A stretch of DNA of 64,000 bases from Alphaproteobacteria bacterium. Lineage in GTDB: Bacteria > Pseudomonadota > Alphaproteobacteria > Reyranellales > Reyranellaceae. Below, one piece after another: positions 9,583-18,788 of the stretch. The notes under the pieces were generated by a model. It was not told the origin of the DNA, made no database searches, and saw only the letters and a program-made list of their open reading frames with translations. How positions within the stretch are numbered: the first letter of the stretch is position 1; each line of letters begins with the position of its first letter. The translations under genes and the position numbers were made by a program. The stretch lies in the NCBI GenBank assembly GCA_019635875.1, contig JAHBYP010000005.1, positions 124,001-188,000 of the forward strand, written 5' to 3'.

Positions 9583-11235
9583 ATGGACGACTACTACGAT
9601 CTCGGCACCTACTCCCGGCCTGTCACGACGCGATCGCCGCAGGCGCAGGTGTGGTTCGATCGCGGACTGAACTGGCTGTTCGGCTTCAACCATGCCGAGG
9701 CGATCAAGTGCTTCGGCCTGGCGCTGCAGCACGATCCGGATTGCGCCATGGCGCATTGGGGCGTCGCCTATGCCGCCGGCCCCAACTACAACCTGCCCTG
9801 GCACCTCTACGATCCCCAGGGCAAGGCGCAGGCGCTGGCCACGGCCTACGACGCCATGCAGCGCGCGCTGACGGCGGCGCCGGGTGCGACGCCGGTCGAG
9901 CAGGCACTGATCAGGGCGCTGCCGCAGCGCTATCCGCAGCGCGAGGCGATCGAGGATCAGTCGGCCTGGGACAAGGCTTTCACCGTGGAGATGCGCAAGG
10001 TCTACGCAACCTTCCGCGGCGATCTCGACGTCGCCTCGGTGTTCGCCGAGTCGATCATGAACGAGACGCCGTGGCAGATGTGGGATCTCACGACGGGCGG
10101 CGTCGCCAAGGATGCCGGCACGGCCGAGGCGGTCGAGCTTCTCGAGGGCCTGTTCCGCGACGCGCCCCTGTCTTGGAACCATCCCGGCCTGCTGCACCTC
10201 TACGTCCACCTGATGGAGATGTCGCCCTTCCCGCAGCGCGCGCTGCGGGCCGGCGATCGGCTGCGCGAACTCGTGCCCGATGCCGGCCACCTCGTGCACA
10301 TGCCCACGCATATCGACGTGCTGTGCGGCAACTACCGCGACGTCGTGGTCTACAACCAGAAGGCCGTCGCGGTCGACCGCAAGTACCTGGCGCGCGACGG
10401 CGCGATGAACGTCTATTCGCTCTATCGCACGCACGACCATCACTTCGTGATCTACGGCGCGATGTTCCTCGGCCAGTACACGCCGGCGATCGAAGCGGCG
10501 CAGGAGCTGATCGACACCACGCCCGAGGATCTGCTGCGCATCCCTTCGCCGCCGATGGCCGATTTCATCGAGGGCTACCTGTCGATGAAGCAGCACGTGC
10601 TGATCCGCTTCGGCAAGTGGCGCGAGATCATCGCCCAGGAGATGCCGAAGGACCCGGCGCTGTACTGCTCGACCACGGCGATGATGCTCTACGCCAAGGG
10701 CATCGCCCATTCGGTGCTGGGCGAGATCGCCGAGGCCGAGAAGATGCGCACCGCCTTCCGCGCCGCCTGCGCACGCGTGCCCGAGACCCGGCGCGTGCAC
10801 AACAACCGGGTGATCGACCTGCTGGCGATCGCCGACGAGATGCTGATCGGCGAGCTGGAGTATCGTCGCGGCAATTTCGATCTGGCCTTCGCGCATCTGC
10901 GCCGCTCGGTCGAGCTCGACGACGCGCTGCCCTACGACGAGCCGTGGGGCTGGATGCAGCCGGCGCGCCACGCGCTGGGCGCGCTGCTGCTCGAGCAGGG
11001 TCATCTCGCCGAGGCCGAGGCGGTCTATCGCTCCGACCTCGGCTTCGACGGCACGCTCAGCCGCGCCTGCCAGCATCCCGACAACGTCTGGAGCCTGCAC
11101 GGCCTGCACGAATGCCTGACGCGCCGCGGCGATGCCGTCGAGGCGCCGCTGATCAAGGCGCGGCTCGACCTGGCGCTGGCCCGCGCCGAGGTGCCGGTGC
11201 GCGCCTCGTGCCTGTGTCGGAGACAGGCGGCGTGA
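9583..11235 (+). CDS. TPR-rich cytosolic protein of unknown function
   Basis: A 550-residue protein made of helical repeats. TPR-like units are seen at residues 25-75 (FNHAEAIKCFGLALQHDPD), around 205-260, and at 420-490 (GNFDLAFAHLRRSVELDDA). It has no signal peptide. The fragments HWGVAYAAGPNYN and LVHMPTHIDVLCGNY are characteristic of a widespread uncharacterised TPR family. The H-x-P-x-H element in HMPTHID could bind a metal. An in-frame ATG with GGGGAGAACGAC upstream supports the start. It is a single transcription unit between two repeat-bearing gaps. Function unknown. Confidence 0.85.
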   Translation: MDDYYDLGTYSRPVTTRSPQAQVWFDRGLNWLFGFNHAEAIKCFGLALQHDPDCAMAHWGVAYAAGPNYNLPWHLYDPQGKAQALATAYDAMQRALTAAPGATPVEQALIRALPQRYPQREAIEDQSAWDKAFTVEMRKVYATFRGDLDVASVFAESIMNETPWQMWDLTTGGVAKDAGTAEAVELLEGLFRDAPLSWNHPGLLHLYVHLMEMSPFPQRALRAGDRLRELVPDAGHLVHMPTHIDVLCGNYRDVVVYNQKAVAVDRKYLARDGAMNVYSLYRTHDHHFVIYGAMFLGQYTPAIEAAQELIDTTPEDLLRIPSPPMADFIEGYLSMKQHVLIRFGKWREIIAQEMPKDPALYCSTTAMMLYAKGIAHSVLGEIAEAEKMRTAFRAACARVPETRRVHNNRVIDLLAIADEMLIGELEYRRGNFDLAFAHLRRSVELDDALPYDEPWGWMQPARHALGALLLEQGHLAEAEAVYRSDLGFDGTLSRACQHPDNVWSLHGLHECLTRRGDAVEAPLIKARLDLALARAEVPVRASCLCRRQAA

Positions 11236-11252
11236 GGGTCCGTGGGCACATC

Positions 11253-11318
11253 TGTCATCCCGAGCGCAGCGAGGGATTCAGGCGACATCCTGGATCCCTC
11301 GCTGCGCTCGGGATGACA
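11253..11318. repeat. Family A palindrome, full copy
   Basis: Left arm TGTCATCCCGAGCGCAGCGA pairs with the right arm TCGCTGCGCTCGGGATGACA; the loop is about 26 bases. It lies between convergent genes (TPR protein and histidine kinase), so a transcript from either side could form a long stem and it may terminate both. Confidence 0.85.
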
Positions 11319-11343
11319 TTGATGGATAAGGGCGAGCCGTTGC

Positions 11344-13266
11344 TCACGGCGCTTCGAGCACGGCGCGGATGCGGCGGGCGAGCTCGGCCTTGCGGTAGGG
11401 CTTGTTGAGGATCGACTCGCTGGACACGGCGCGGCTGTGGGTGTGCAGCGTCTCCAGCGGATGGCCCGAGGTCAGCAGCACCTTCATGCCGGGCCGCAGC
11501 GCACGGGCGCGCTGGGCGAGGTCCCAGCCGCTCATGCCGCCGGGCATCACCACATCGCTGAACACCAGGTCGATGGCCGCGCCCTGCATCAGCAGGCGCT
11601 CCGCCTCGCGCCCGCTCTCGGCCGAAGTGACGTGGTAGCCCAGGCTCTGCAGGCAGGAGATCGCATAGGCGCGCACATGCGGGTCGTCCTCGACGACCAG
11701 CACCCGCTCGCGGCCGCGCTCGACGGCTTCGGTCGCCGGCGGCTGGGCGGCGGTGACGGCGCGCGCGGCAGGATCCATCGGCAAATAGAGCCGGATCGTC
11801 GTGCCCAGCCCGACCTCGCTGTAGATGCTGACATGGCCGTTGGACTGCTTGACGAAGCCGTAGACCATGCTGAGCCCCAGGCCGCTGCCCTTGCCGACCT
11901 CCTTGGTGGTGAAGAACGGCTCAAAGGCGTGGTCGCGCACCTCGGGCGACATGCCCTGGCCGTTGTCGGTGACGGCGATCACCACGTAGGTGTCGGCCCG
12001 CACCTCGGGATGGTCCTGCAGGTAGGCCTCGTCGAGCTCGGCCAGCGCCGTGGTGATGGTGAGCTGGCCGCCGTCGGGCATCGCGTCCTGGGCGTTGATC
12101 GCGAGGTTGAGCATCGCCGATTCGAGCTGCGCGCGATCGGCGAAGGCCTGCGGCAGCGCCGGTGCCAGCGCCGTCGTCACCTCGATGTCCTCGCGCAGGG
12201 TGCGGCGGATCAGGCGCGCCATGCTCCCGACCAGCGCGTTGGGCTCGAAGGCCACCGGCTGCAGCACCTGGCGGCGGCTGAAGGCCAGCAGTCGGTTGGT
12301 GAGCTCCGCGCCGCGCTCGGCGGCGCCGGCGATCATCTCGGCGAGCTCGCGCAGATCGGGTCGCGCCTTGAGCGCCTCCGACAGCGTGTCGGCGTTGCCG
12401 ACGATCACGGTCAGCAGGTTGTTGAAGTCGTGCGCCAGGCCGCCGGAGAGCTGGCCGACGGTCTCCATCTTCTGCGCCTGGACGAGCTGCTCCTCGGTGC
12501 GCTTGCGGTCGCTCAGGTCGTGGATGATGCCGACGAAGGACGAGCCGCCGCCCTCCTCCTTCACCTCACCGACCGACAGATCCATCGGGAAGGTCGTGCC
12601 GTCCTTGCGCCTTCCCACCACCTCGCGGCCGATGCCGATGATCTGCGCCTGGCCGGTCTCGCGGTAGTTGCGCAAATAGGCGTCGTGCTCCGAGCGATAG
12701 GGCTCGGGCATCAGGACCTTCACGTTGCGGCCGATCACCTCCTGGGCGTCGTAGCCGAACAGCCGCTCGCAGGCGGGATTGAGCATCAGCACCGTGCCCT
12801 TCCCGTCGATCAGGATGACGCCGTCGACGGCGGTGTCGATCACCGCCTTGAGCCGCGCGGCGCTGGCCAGCGCCGCTCGCTGCGTGCGCTCCATCTCGCT
12901 GAGGTCGCGGATGATGCCGACGAAGCCCGACGGGCCGCGCTCGTCGCCGGTCTCGCCGACCGACAGGCCCATGGGGAAGGTCGTGCCGTCCTTGCGCCGG
13001 CCCACCACCTCGCGGCCGATGCCGATGATCTTGGCAATGCCGGTACGCTTGTAGTTGGCGATGTAGGCGTCGTGCTCGTCACGATAGGGCGCCGGCATCA
13101 AGAGCTTCACGTTGCGGCCGATCACCTCGTCGGCGCGATAGCCGAACAGCCGCTCGCAGGCCGGGTTGAACACCAGGATCAGGCCGGCGGCGTCGATCAG
13201 GATCACTCCGTCGACGGCAGTCTCTATGACAGCGCGAAACCGCTGCTCTTCGCTGCGTTGAATCAC
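11344..13266 (-). CDS. Hybrid histidine kinase with tandem FixL-like PAS domains and receiver
   Basis: A 640-residue soluble protein. Two PAS domains (residues about 10-125 and 138-252) are very alike. Each keeps the FixL proximal haem histidine (H65 and H194 in EHDAY) and the distal Arg (R85 and R214 in IIGIGR), so both may bind haem and sense oxygen. The kinase core follows, with H279 in [11 protein letters not shown], the N-box [10 protein letters not shown] and G-boxes DNGQGMS and GSGLGLS. A receiver with D571 (FSDVVMP) and K622 ends it. I prefer GTG at 13266, with GGGGGAG 7 nt upstream, over the TTG at 13290. No membrane segment, and no separate response regulator nearby. Confidence 0.93.
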   Translation of the reverse strand: MIQRSEEQRFRAVIETAVDGVILIDAAGLILVFNPACERLFGYRADEVIGRNVKLLMPAPYRDEHDAYIANYKRTGIAKIIGIGREVVGRRKDGTTFPMGLSVGETGDERGPSGFVGIIRDLSEMERTQRAALASAARLKAVIDTAVDGVILIDGKGTVLMLNPACERLFGYDAQEVIGRNVKVLMPEPYRSEHDAYLRNYRETGQAQIIGIGREVVGRRKDGTTFPMDLSVGEVKEEGGGSSFVGIIHDLSDRKRTEEQLVQAQKMETVGQLSGGLAHDFNNLLTVIVGNADTLSEALKARPDLRELAEMIAGAAERGAELTNRLLAFSRRQVLQPVAFEPNALVGSMARLIRRTLREDIEVTTALAPALPQAFADRAQLESAMLNLAINAQDAMPDGGQLTITTALAELDEAYLQDHPEVRADTYVVIAVTDNGQGMSPEVRDHAFEPFFTTKEVGKGSGLGLSMVYGFVKQSNGHVSIYSEVGLGTTIRLYLPMDPAARAVTAAQPPATEAVERGRERVLVVEDDPHVRAYAISCLQSLGYHVTSAESGREAERLLMQGAAIDLVFSDVVMPGGMSGWDLAQRARALRPGMKVLLTSGHPLETLHTHSRAVSSESILNKPYRKAELARRIRAVLEAP

Positions 13267-13355
13267 CCCACTGCTCCCCCGACCCCCCAATGATCGAATG
13301 AGCTACACACTCATAGCGAGAATGTAACACGGACCGTCCGCACGCGCGAGGGGTC

Positions 13356-14129
13356 CTATACGCCACCCGTCACGTCGATTGTGATGCCGGTGACGAAGTC
13401 GGCGTCGCACGAGGCGAGGAAGCAGATCACGTTGGCCTGGTCGACCGCCTCGGCGACGCGGCGCAGGGGCGTACGCTCGATCTCCTCGGCCTGGGCGGCC
13501 TGCGAGCGCTTCTCCCAGTGCGGGCGGATGCGCTCGGTGAGCGTGACCGAAGGCGCGATGGCGTTGACGTTGATGCCGTCGGGGCCCAGTTCGTGGGCCA
13601 GCTTGCGGGTGAAGGCGATGATGCCGCCCTTGGCCGCCGCGTAGGCGCTGGAGCTGTTGAAGCTCAGGCCCCGGCCGGCGATCGAGGCGAGGTTGACGAT
13701 CTTGCCGCCGCGCTGGCGCTTCATCACCGGGATCACCGCGTGCGTCACCAGGAACGTGCCGTCGAGGTTGAAGGCGATCAGCCTCTGCCACTCGGCAAGC
13801 GTGAGCTGCTCGGTGGTCGCGGTCGGCCGCTCGATCACCGTGCTGCCGCCCACCGCGTTGACCAGGATGTCGATGCGGCCATGCGCGCGCTCGACATCGG
13901 CAATGAGCGCGTCGACCTGCTCCTGGCTGAGCGCGTCGACCAACCGGCCGTCGACCCTGCCGTTGCGGCCGGCATCCTGCGTCAGCGCCGGCACCGCCTC
14001 GTCGAGCCTGGCCTGGTTGTTGTCGACGGCGACCACGGTGGCGCCCTCGCGCACCATGATGCTCGCCGTGGCGCGGCCGATGCCGTTGGCCGCCGCCGTG
14101 ATCAGCGCCACCTTGTTCTGGAACCGCAT
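13356..14129 (-). CDS. SDR-family oxidoreductase
   Basis: A 257-residue classical short-chain dehydrogenase. The NAD(P) motif TAAANGIG is near residue 12; NAVGG replaces the usual NNAG; the catalytic Ser lies in NLASIAG and the Tyr-Lys pair in SAYAAAKGG. An acidic residue after the second strand (VAVDNN) suggests NAD(H). Length is normal. Overall it looks like 3-oxoacyl reductase-type enzymes used in catabolism. It is divergent from the Bug-type binding protein next door, with a family A half-palindrome between them. Confidence 0.9.
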   Translation of the reverse strand: MRFQNKVALITAAANGIGRATASIMVREGATVVAVDNNQARLDEAVPALTQDAGRNGRVDGRLVDALSQEQVDALIADVERAHGRIDILVNAVGGSTVIERPTATTEQLTLAEWQRLIAFNLDGTFLVTHAVIPVMKRQRGGKIVNLASIAGRGLSFNSSSAYAAAKGGIIAFTRKLAHELGPDGINVNAIAPSVTLTERIRPHWEKRSQAAQAEEIERTPLRRVAEAVDQANVICFLASCDADFVTGITIDVTGGV

Positions 14130-14148
14130 GGCCGTTCTCCCTCGATCT

Positions 14149-14178
14149 TGTCATTCCTCGCTGCGCTCGGAATGACAG
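14149..14178. repeat. Family A half-palindrome in a divergent promoter region
   Basis: TGTCATTCCTCGCTGCGCTC followed by GGAATGACA forms a stem of about 9 bp. It sits between the divergent SDR and TctC-type genes. A similar half copy is at 9502-9526. Confidence 0.65.
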
Positions 14179-14221
14179 TAGAGTAGTGTGCGCCCAACGA
14201 AGACAGGGAGGTAACGCACCA

Positions 14222-15187
14222 ATGAGGACACTGGTGCGCGTTCTGCTCGCGGCTCTTCTGCTCGCGCCTGCGCCCGCCTTCGCACAGGGGGCCTGGCCAC
14301 AGAAGCAGGTGCGCATCGTCGTGCCCTTCCCGCCCGGCGGCTCCAACGACACGCTCTGCCGCATCGTCGCCGAGAAGCTGTCGGCTTCGTGGAACCAGCC
14401 GGTGGTGATCGACAACAAGGCGGGCGCCGGCGGCAATGTCGGCGCCGACATCGTCTTCCGCGCCGATCCCGACGGCTACACGCTGTTCTGCAGCGCGCCC
14501 GGACCGCTCACCATCAACCACAACCTCTACAAGGCGCTGCCCTACGACTGGGCGAAGTTCGTGCCGATCACCGTGCTGGCCCAGGTTCCCAACGTGATCT
14601 CCGCCAAGATCGGGCTTCAGGCCGACACCGCCGCCGAGCTGATCGCCTATGGCAAGGCCAACCCGGGCAAGCTGCAATACGCTTCGCAGGGCAACGGCTC
14701 GACCTCGCACCTCTCGGCCGAGATGCTGGCCACCATGGCCGGCTTCACCATGCAGCACGTACCCTACCGCGGCGAGGGACCCGCGTTGGTCGACCTCGTC
14801 GCCGGCCGCGTCGACATCTATCTCGGCAACATCGCCGGCGCGCTGCGCTTCCGGCAGAGCAAGCAGCTGAAGTTCCTTGCCGTCACCAGTCGCACGCGCA
14901 GCCCGGTAGCGACCGACGTGCCCAGCGCCGTCGAGATCGGGCTGCCTGACCTCGTCGCCACCGCCTGGTTCGCGCTCGTGGCACCACCGGGCACGCCGGA
15001 CGGGATCATCCAGGCCACCAACAAAGCGGTCGCCGCCGCGCTCGCCGCACCTGAACTGCGCGACAGGTTCCTGCTGCAGGGCGCCGAGCCGGTCGGCCGC
15101 TCCAGCGCCGACACCGCCGCGTTCTTCAAGGAGGAGGAAGCCCGCTGGCGCGCGGTGATCCGTTCGGCCAACGTGAAGCTGGAGTAG
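14222..15187 (+). CDS. Bug/TctC-type periplasmic solute-binding protein
   Basis: A 321-residue exported protein. The signal peptide MRTLVRVLLAALLLAP ends at AFAQG. The mature start has VRIVVPFPPGGSNDTLCRIV and then DNKAGAGGNVGAD, both signatures of the tripartite tricarboxylate (Bug) binding proteins. Start chosen at 14222 because AGGGAGGT lies 9 nt before it and the signal peptide begins there. No TctA or TctB membrane partner is in view, so it is an orphan receptor, as is common in this family. Ligand unknown, probably a small carboxylate. Confidence 0.93.
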   Translation: MRTLVRVLLAALLLAPAPAFAQGAWPQKQVRIVVPFPPGGSNDTLCRIVAEKLSASWNQPVVIDNKAGAGGNVGADIVFRADPDGYTLFCSAPGPLTINHNLYKALPYDWAKFVPITVLAQVPNVISAKIGLQADTAAELIAYGKANPGKLQYASQGNGSTSHLSAEMLATMAGFTMQHVPYRGEGPALVDLVAGRVDIYLGNIAGALRFRQSKQLKFLAVTSRTRSPVATDVPSAVEIGLPDLVATAWFALVAPPGTPDGIIQATNKAVAAALAAPELRDRFLLQGAEPVGRSSADTAAFFKEEEARWRAVIRSANVKLE

Positions 15188-15231
15188 AGCAGATCCTCCT
15201 CTGCCCGCGCATTGCAGCGCGATCGGCTTTT

Positions 15232-15352
15232 CCTTCCCCCGGAGGGGGAAGGTGGCGCGCAGCGCCGGATGGGGGATGCCTCAACACATCAGGTGTCCGT
15301 CTTCGACATCCCCCTTCCGCCCTTCGGGCACCTTCCCCCTCCGGGGGAAGGC
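15232..15352. repeat. Compound hairpin repeat, family C copy 2
   Basis: Ends carry the same CCTTCCCCCGGAGGGGGAAGG hairpins as the copy at 7808-7931, and the middle has GGATGGGGGATGCCTCAACA and CGTCTTCGACATCCCCCTTC. Orientation is the same as copy 1. It lies between two plus-strand genes. Confidence 0.85.
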
Positions 15353-15402
15353 ATGGAGTTCGCCGTATGCGATCGCCCAGCACGCGGGGCTACACTGCCG
15401 GC

Positions 15403-16674
15403 ATGGCATCGCGTGTCCTGATCCTGGGCGTCACGGGCTTCATCGGCTCGGCGCTGGCGCAGCGGCTGCTCGCGGCGGGCATCGCGGTGCGTGGCGTGTC
15501 GCGTCGCAAGCCGCCGGCGCCGATCGAGCACGTCGCGATGGATCTCGCCGCGATGACCGACGCCGCCGCCTGGAGCGCCCATCTCCAGGGCGTCGACGCG
15601 GTGATCAACTGCGCCGGCCTGCTGCAGGACGCGCCGGGCGAGCGCGTCTCGCACGTGCAGCGCGACGCCCCCGCCGCGCTGTTCGACGCCTGCGAGGCCG
15701 CCGGTGTGCGCCGCGTGATCCAGGTCTCCGCCATCGGCGTCGGGCGCGCGGACGACACGGAGTTCGCGCGCACCAAGCACGAGGCCGATCTCGACCTGCG
15801 CCAGCGCGGCCTCGACTGGGTGATCCTGCGCCCGTCGGTCGTGATCGGCGACGCCGCCTATGGCGGCAGCGCCTTGCTGCGCGGGCTCGCCGCCCTGCCG
15901 GTCGTGCCGGTGGTGAAGGGCATGCCGCCGTTGCAGCCGGTGCTGCTCGACGATCTGCTGTCCGTCATTGAGCGCTTCATCGATCCGGGCACGGTCGCGC
16001 GCGTCACGCTCGACCTGGCCGGGCCCGAGACCTGGCGCTTCGAGGAGCTGGTCGCGGGCTTCCGCCGCTGGATGCGCTGGCCGCCGGCCCGCGTGCTGCC
16101 ATTGGGTGCGGGACTCGGCGCGCTGCTGTTCAGGCTGGGCGACGCCGCCGCGCTGCTCGGCTGGCGGCCGGCGATGCGCACGACGGCCGGCCGCGAGCTG
16201 CGCCGTGCCGCGCTGGTCGAAGCATCAGCGGGCCTCGCACTGCGCGGCCCCTCGGCGTTCTTCGCCGCGCGGCCGGCCTCGGTGCAGGAGCGCTGGTTCG
16301 CGCGGCTGTTCTTCGTCAAGCCGGTGCTGATCGCCGCGCTGGCCGTCTTCTGGTTCGCCACCGGCGTGATCTGCCTCGGTCCGGGCTGGCGCGCCGGGCT
16401 GGCGATGATGGAGGCGGCGGGCCTGGCGCCCACGCCGGCGATGCTCGCCGTCGCCGGCGGCGCGCTCGCCGACATGGCGGTGGGCATCGCCATCGCCTTC
16501 CGCCGCAGCGCGCGCCTGGGCCTCTGCGCCGCGCTCGCCGTCACCCTGGGCTACGCCGCGCTCGGCACCTGGCTGCTGCCGCGCCTGTGGGCCGACCCGA
16601 TGGGCGCGCTGCTGAAGATCATCCCCATCGTCGCCCTGCATCTCGCCGCGCTGGCGATCGTCGAGGACCGATGA
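15403..16674 (+). CDS. NAD-dependent epimerase-like protein fused to a DoxX-like membrane domain
   Basis: A 423-residue two-part protein. Residues 1-290 form an atypical SDR: VLILGVTGFIGSAL at the N-terminus is the nucleotide-binding motif, and the fold resembles the NDUFA9/YbjT group. After about residue 300 there are four hydrophobic segments (LIAALAVFWFATGVICLG and onward) that look like a DoxX-type membrane domain. Start at 15403; a frame from 15367 would add part of a repeat. The gene overlaps the DUF2269 gene by ATGA, so the two products probably work together at the membrane. The substrate is unknown; quinone or lipid partners are possible. Confidence 0.85.
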   Translation: MASRVLILGVTGFIGSALAQRLLAAGIAVRGVSRRKPPAPIEHVAMDLAAMTDAAAWSAHLQGVDAVINCAGLLQDAPGERVSHVQRDAPAALFDACEAAGVRRVIQVSAIGVGRADDTEFARTKHEADLDLRQRGLDWVILRPSVVIGDAAYGGSALLRGLAALPVVPVVKGMPPLQPVLLDDLLSVIERFIDPGTVARVTLDLAGPETWRFEELVAGFRRWMRWPPARVLPLGAGLGALLFRLGDAAALLGWRPAMRTTAGRELRRAALVEASAGLALRGPSAFFAARPASVQERWFARLFFVKPVLIAALAVFWFATGVICLGPGWRAGLAMMEAAGLAPTPAMLAVAGGALADMAVGIAIAFRRSARLGLCAALAVTLGYAALGTWLLPRLWADPMGALLKIIPIVALHLAALAIVEDR

Positions 16675-17147
16675 CGCTCTACCTCGCGCTCAAGTACCTG
16701 CACATCGTCGGCGCCGCGGTGCTGCTGGGCACCGGCGCCGGCATCGCCTTCTTCATGCTGCTGGCGCACCGCACCGGCGAGCCGCGTACGGTGGCGGCGG
16801 TGGCGCGCATGGTGGTGATCGCCGACTTCGTGTTCACCGCCAGCGCCGTCGTCGTGCAGCCGGTCACCGGCTTGCTGCTGATGGACCAGCTCGGCATTCC
16901 GTTCGACGAAGGCTGGATCGTGCTGTCGCTGATCCTCTATGTCGTGACCGGCGCCTTCTGGCTGCCGGTTGTGTGGATGCAGATGCGCATGCGCGACCTC
17001 GCGCGCGAGGCGGCTTGGCGCGGCGGCGCCCTGCCGCTCTCCTACCACCGCCTGTTCCGCGCCTGGTTCTGGAGCGGCTTCCCCGCCTTCGCCGCCGTGA
17101 TGGCGATCATCTGGCTGATGATCGCCAAGCCGGCAATCGGCTTCTGA
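16671..17147 (+). CDS. DUF2269 family membrane protein
   Basis: A 158-residue integral membrane protein with four spans. Typical family features are LKYLHIVGAAVLLGTGAGIAF near the N-terminus, an HRTGEP loop and a C-terminal RAWFWSGFPAFAAVM span. The start codon overlaps the stop of the epimerase-DoxX gene (ATGA), showing translational coupling. DUF2269 genes often accompany DoxX/SDR-type membrane oxidoreductases; the reaction is not known. The conserved His in YLHIVGA could hold a haem or other metal, which is a guess. Confidence 0.88.
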   Translation: MTLYLALKYLHIVGAAVLLGTGAGIAFFMLLAHRTGEPRTVAAVARMVVIADFVFTASAVVVQPVTGLLLMDQLGIPFDEGWIVLSLILYVVTGAFWLPVVWMQMRMRDLAREAAWRGGALPLSYHRLFRAWFWSGFPAFAAVMAIIWLMIAKPAIGF

Positions 17148-17357
17148 ACTGGCAACCGGAGTCGCGGTCTCGACCACCGCCCGCAACTTCTTCTCGTCGA
17201 GATGGAGATCAGGAGTCGAAGAGAGGAGCCTCGGATTGTCGGTAGCGTTTGATTGTCGCGGTTGCCGCGTACGCCAAATTGTGAACTGAGTAGTGCTCAG
17301 GCGGCTCGGTACTCTTGGTGGCGAGCCGAGGCCAAGGATAAGGGATTCTGGTCCACC
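17148..17357. other. Intergenic stretch before the AraC regulator
   Basis: About 210 bases with no convincing gene. An in-frame TTG at 17253 could extend the AraC-type protein by 35 residues, but that leader matches nothing and GAGAGGAGCC lies too far upstream of it. I see no repeat or clear promoter here. Confidence 0.4.
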
Positions 17358-18209
17358 GTGAACATCACCCGCACCACCCTGTTCGAGGCCGAGACGCTGC
17401 AGATCGGCCTGATCGACACGCGTCCGACATCAGATGCGGTGAGCGGCATCGAATGGCAGAGCCGCAACGTCGTGGTGCTGCCCTATGCCGGCGTCTTCTC
17501 CAAGCTCGATGCGCCGGACCGCGAGGCGATCGGCACGCCGAGCCATGCCGTCTTCGTCGCCGCCGAGACGCCCTATCGGCTGGGCTTTCCCGGCGGCATC
17601 GGCGACCGCGCGCTGGTGTTGCGCTTCGGCGAGGCGCTGGCACCCGACCGCCTCGCCGATCGCCCGGCCTCGAGCGGGCTGCTGCCGGCCGCGGCGATGA
17701 TGCGTCGCAACCTGCTGCTGCGGCGGCTCAAGAACGGCGAGGCCGACGCCTTCGAGATCGAGACCGCGGGGCTCGAGCTGCTCGACCTCGCGCTCGGTGC
17801 GCTGGAGCCCCGAGTAGCACCAGCGCGCCACGCCACCCAGATCAGCCGCCTGCGCGCGATCGAGCGCGTCAAGGAGGCGGTGGCGGTGGCGCCGGCACGA
17901 AAATGGAGCGTCAACGGCCTGGCTCAGATCGCGCACCTCTCGCCGTTCCATCTCTGCCACGTCTTTCGCGCCATGGTCGGCACCTCGCTGCACGACTATG
18001 TGCAGCACGAGCGCCTGGCCTGGGCGCTCGATGCGCTTCTCGACGGCGGCGACGATCTGACCAGCATCGCGCTCGACGCCGGCTTCTCGAGCCACAGCCA
18101 TTTCACCCAGCGCTTCCGCCGCTTCTTCGGCTGCACGCCGACTTCGCTGCGGCGTGGGGAAGTCCGCACGATCATGACAGCGCGACGGGAGCGTCGTGCC
18201 CTAGCCTGA
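17358..18209 (+). CDS. AraC-family transcriptional regulator
   Basis: About 283 residues from the GTG at 17358. The C-terminal 100 residues carry the two AraC helix-turn-helix motifs: WSVNGLAQIAHLSPFHLCHVF and LTSIALDAGFSSHSHFTQRF, then FFGCTPTSLR. The N-terminal half is a cupin-like effector domain (VLPYAGVF, HAVFVAAETPYRL). The start is uncertain because no good ribosome site is seen at either 17253 (TTG) or 17358 (GTG). The DUF3237 and hydrolase genes follow on the same strand and are its probable targets. Confidence 0.85.
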   Translation: MNITRTTLFEAETLQIGLIDTRPTSDAVSGIEWQSRNVVVLPYAGVFSKLDAPDREAIGTPSHAVFVAAETPYRLGFPGGIGDRALVLRFGEALAPDRLADRPASSGLLPAAAMMRRNLLLRRLKNGEADAFEIETAGLELLDLALGALEPRVAPARHATQISRLRAIERVKEAVAVAPARKWSVNGLAQIAHLSPFHLCHVFRAMVGTSLHDYVQHERLAWALDALLDGGDDLTSIALDAGFSSHSHFTQRFRRFFGCTPTSLRRGEVRTIMTARRERRALA

Positions 18210-18231
18210 CCTCCGCTCTCGTGGAGGTCGC

Positions 18232-18765
18232 TTGGTCCGCGTTCCCGCCCTCGATTTCAGGCTGCGCATCGCCGTGCGCTTCGATGCGCCGCGCGTCATC
18301 GCCGAGGGCCCTCTCGGCGCGCGGCGCCTGCTGCATGCCGCGCATGGCACCTTCGAAGGCCCGTCGCTCAACGGCAGCGTGCTGCCGGGCGGTGGCGACT
18401 GGGTGCTGACCCGCCGCGACGGCGCCGCCGAGCTCGACATCCGATTCGCGCTGCTCACCACGTCGGACGAGCTGATCTACCTGCGCGCCAACGGCCTGTT
18501 CGTCGCCGCCGACGCCGTCGCCGCGCGCATCCGCGGCGGCGAGGACGTGTCGCCCGACGCCTACTACTTCCGCACCGCCATCCTCTTCGAGACCGGCGCG
18601 GCACGCCTCGCCGATCTCAACCGCACCCTGCACATCGGCGTCGGCCAGCGCACCGCCACCGGCATGGTCACAGACGTCTTCGCGCTCAGTCACAGCCACC
18701 CTGTCATCCCGAGCGCGGCGAGGGATCCAGGCCCAGCCGTGGATCCCTCGCAGCGCTTGGGATGA
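18232..18765 (+). CDS. DUF3237 domain protein with a repeat-derived C-terminus
   Basis: A 177-residue protein; residues 5-155 match the DUF3237 beta-barrel family (FEGPSLNGSVLPGGGDW, LIYLRANGL, YYFRTAILFETG). It starts at TTG 18232 with GGAGG 5 nt upstream, which decides the start. The last 22 residues (from HPVIPSAARD) are encoded by the family A palindrome at 18702-18767, and the stop lies in that repeat, so the native end has been replaced. DUF3237 proteins are small and of unsettled function, often beside catabolic enzymes. It is between an AraC regulator and a hydrolase gene. Confidence 0.82.
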   Translation: MVRVPALDFRLRIAVRFDAPRVIAEGPLGARRLLHAAHGTFEGPSLNGSVLPGGGDWVLTRRDGAAELDIRFALLTTSDELIYLRANGLFVAADAVAARIRGGEDVSPDAYYFRTAILFETGAARLADLNRTLHIGVGQRTATGMVTDVFALSHSHPVIPSAARDPGPAVDPSQRLG

Positions 18766-18767
18766 CG
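18702..18767. repeat. Family A palindrome overlapping two genes
   Basis: Left arm TGTCATCCCGAGCGCGGCGA and right arm TCGCAGCGCTTGGGATGAC pair with a few mismatches. The repeat codes for the C-terminus of the DUF3237 protein and ends just before the ribosome site of the hydrolase gene. Confidence 0.8.
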
Positions 18768-18788
18768 GGAAGCCAGAGGATCATCACC

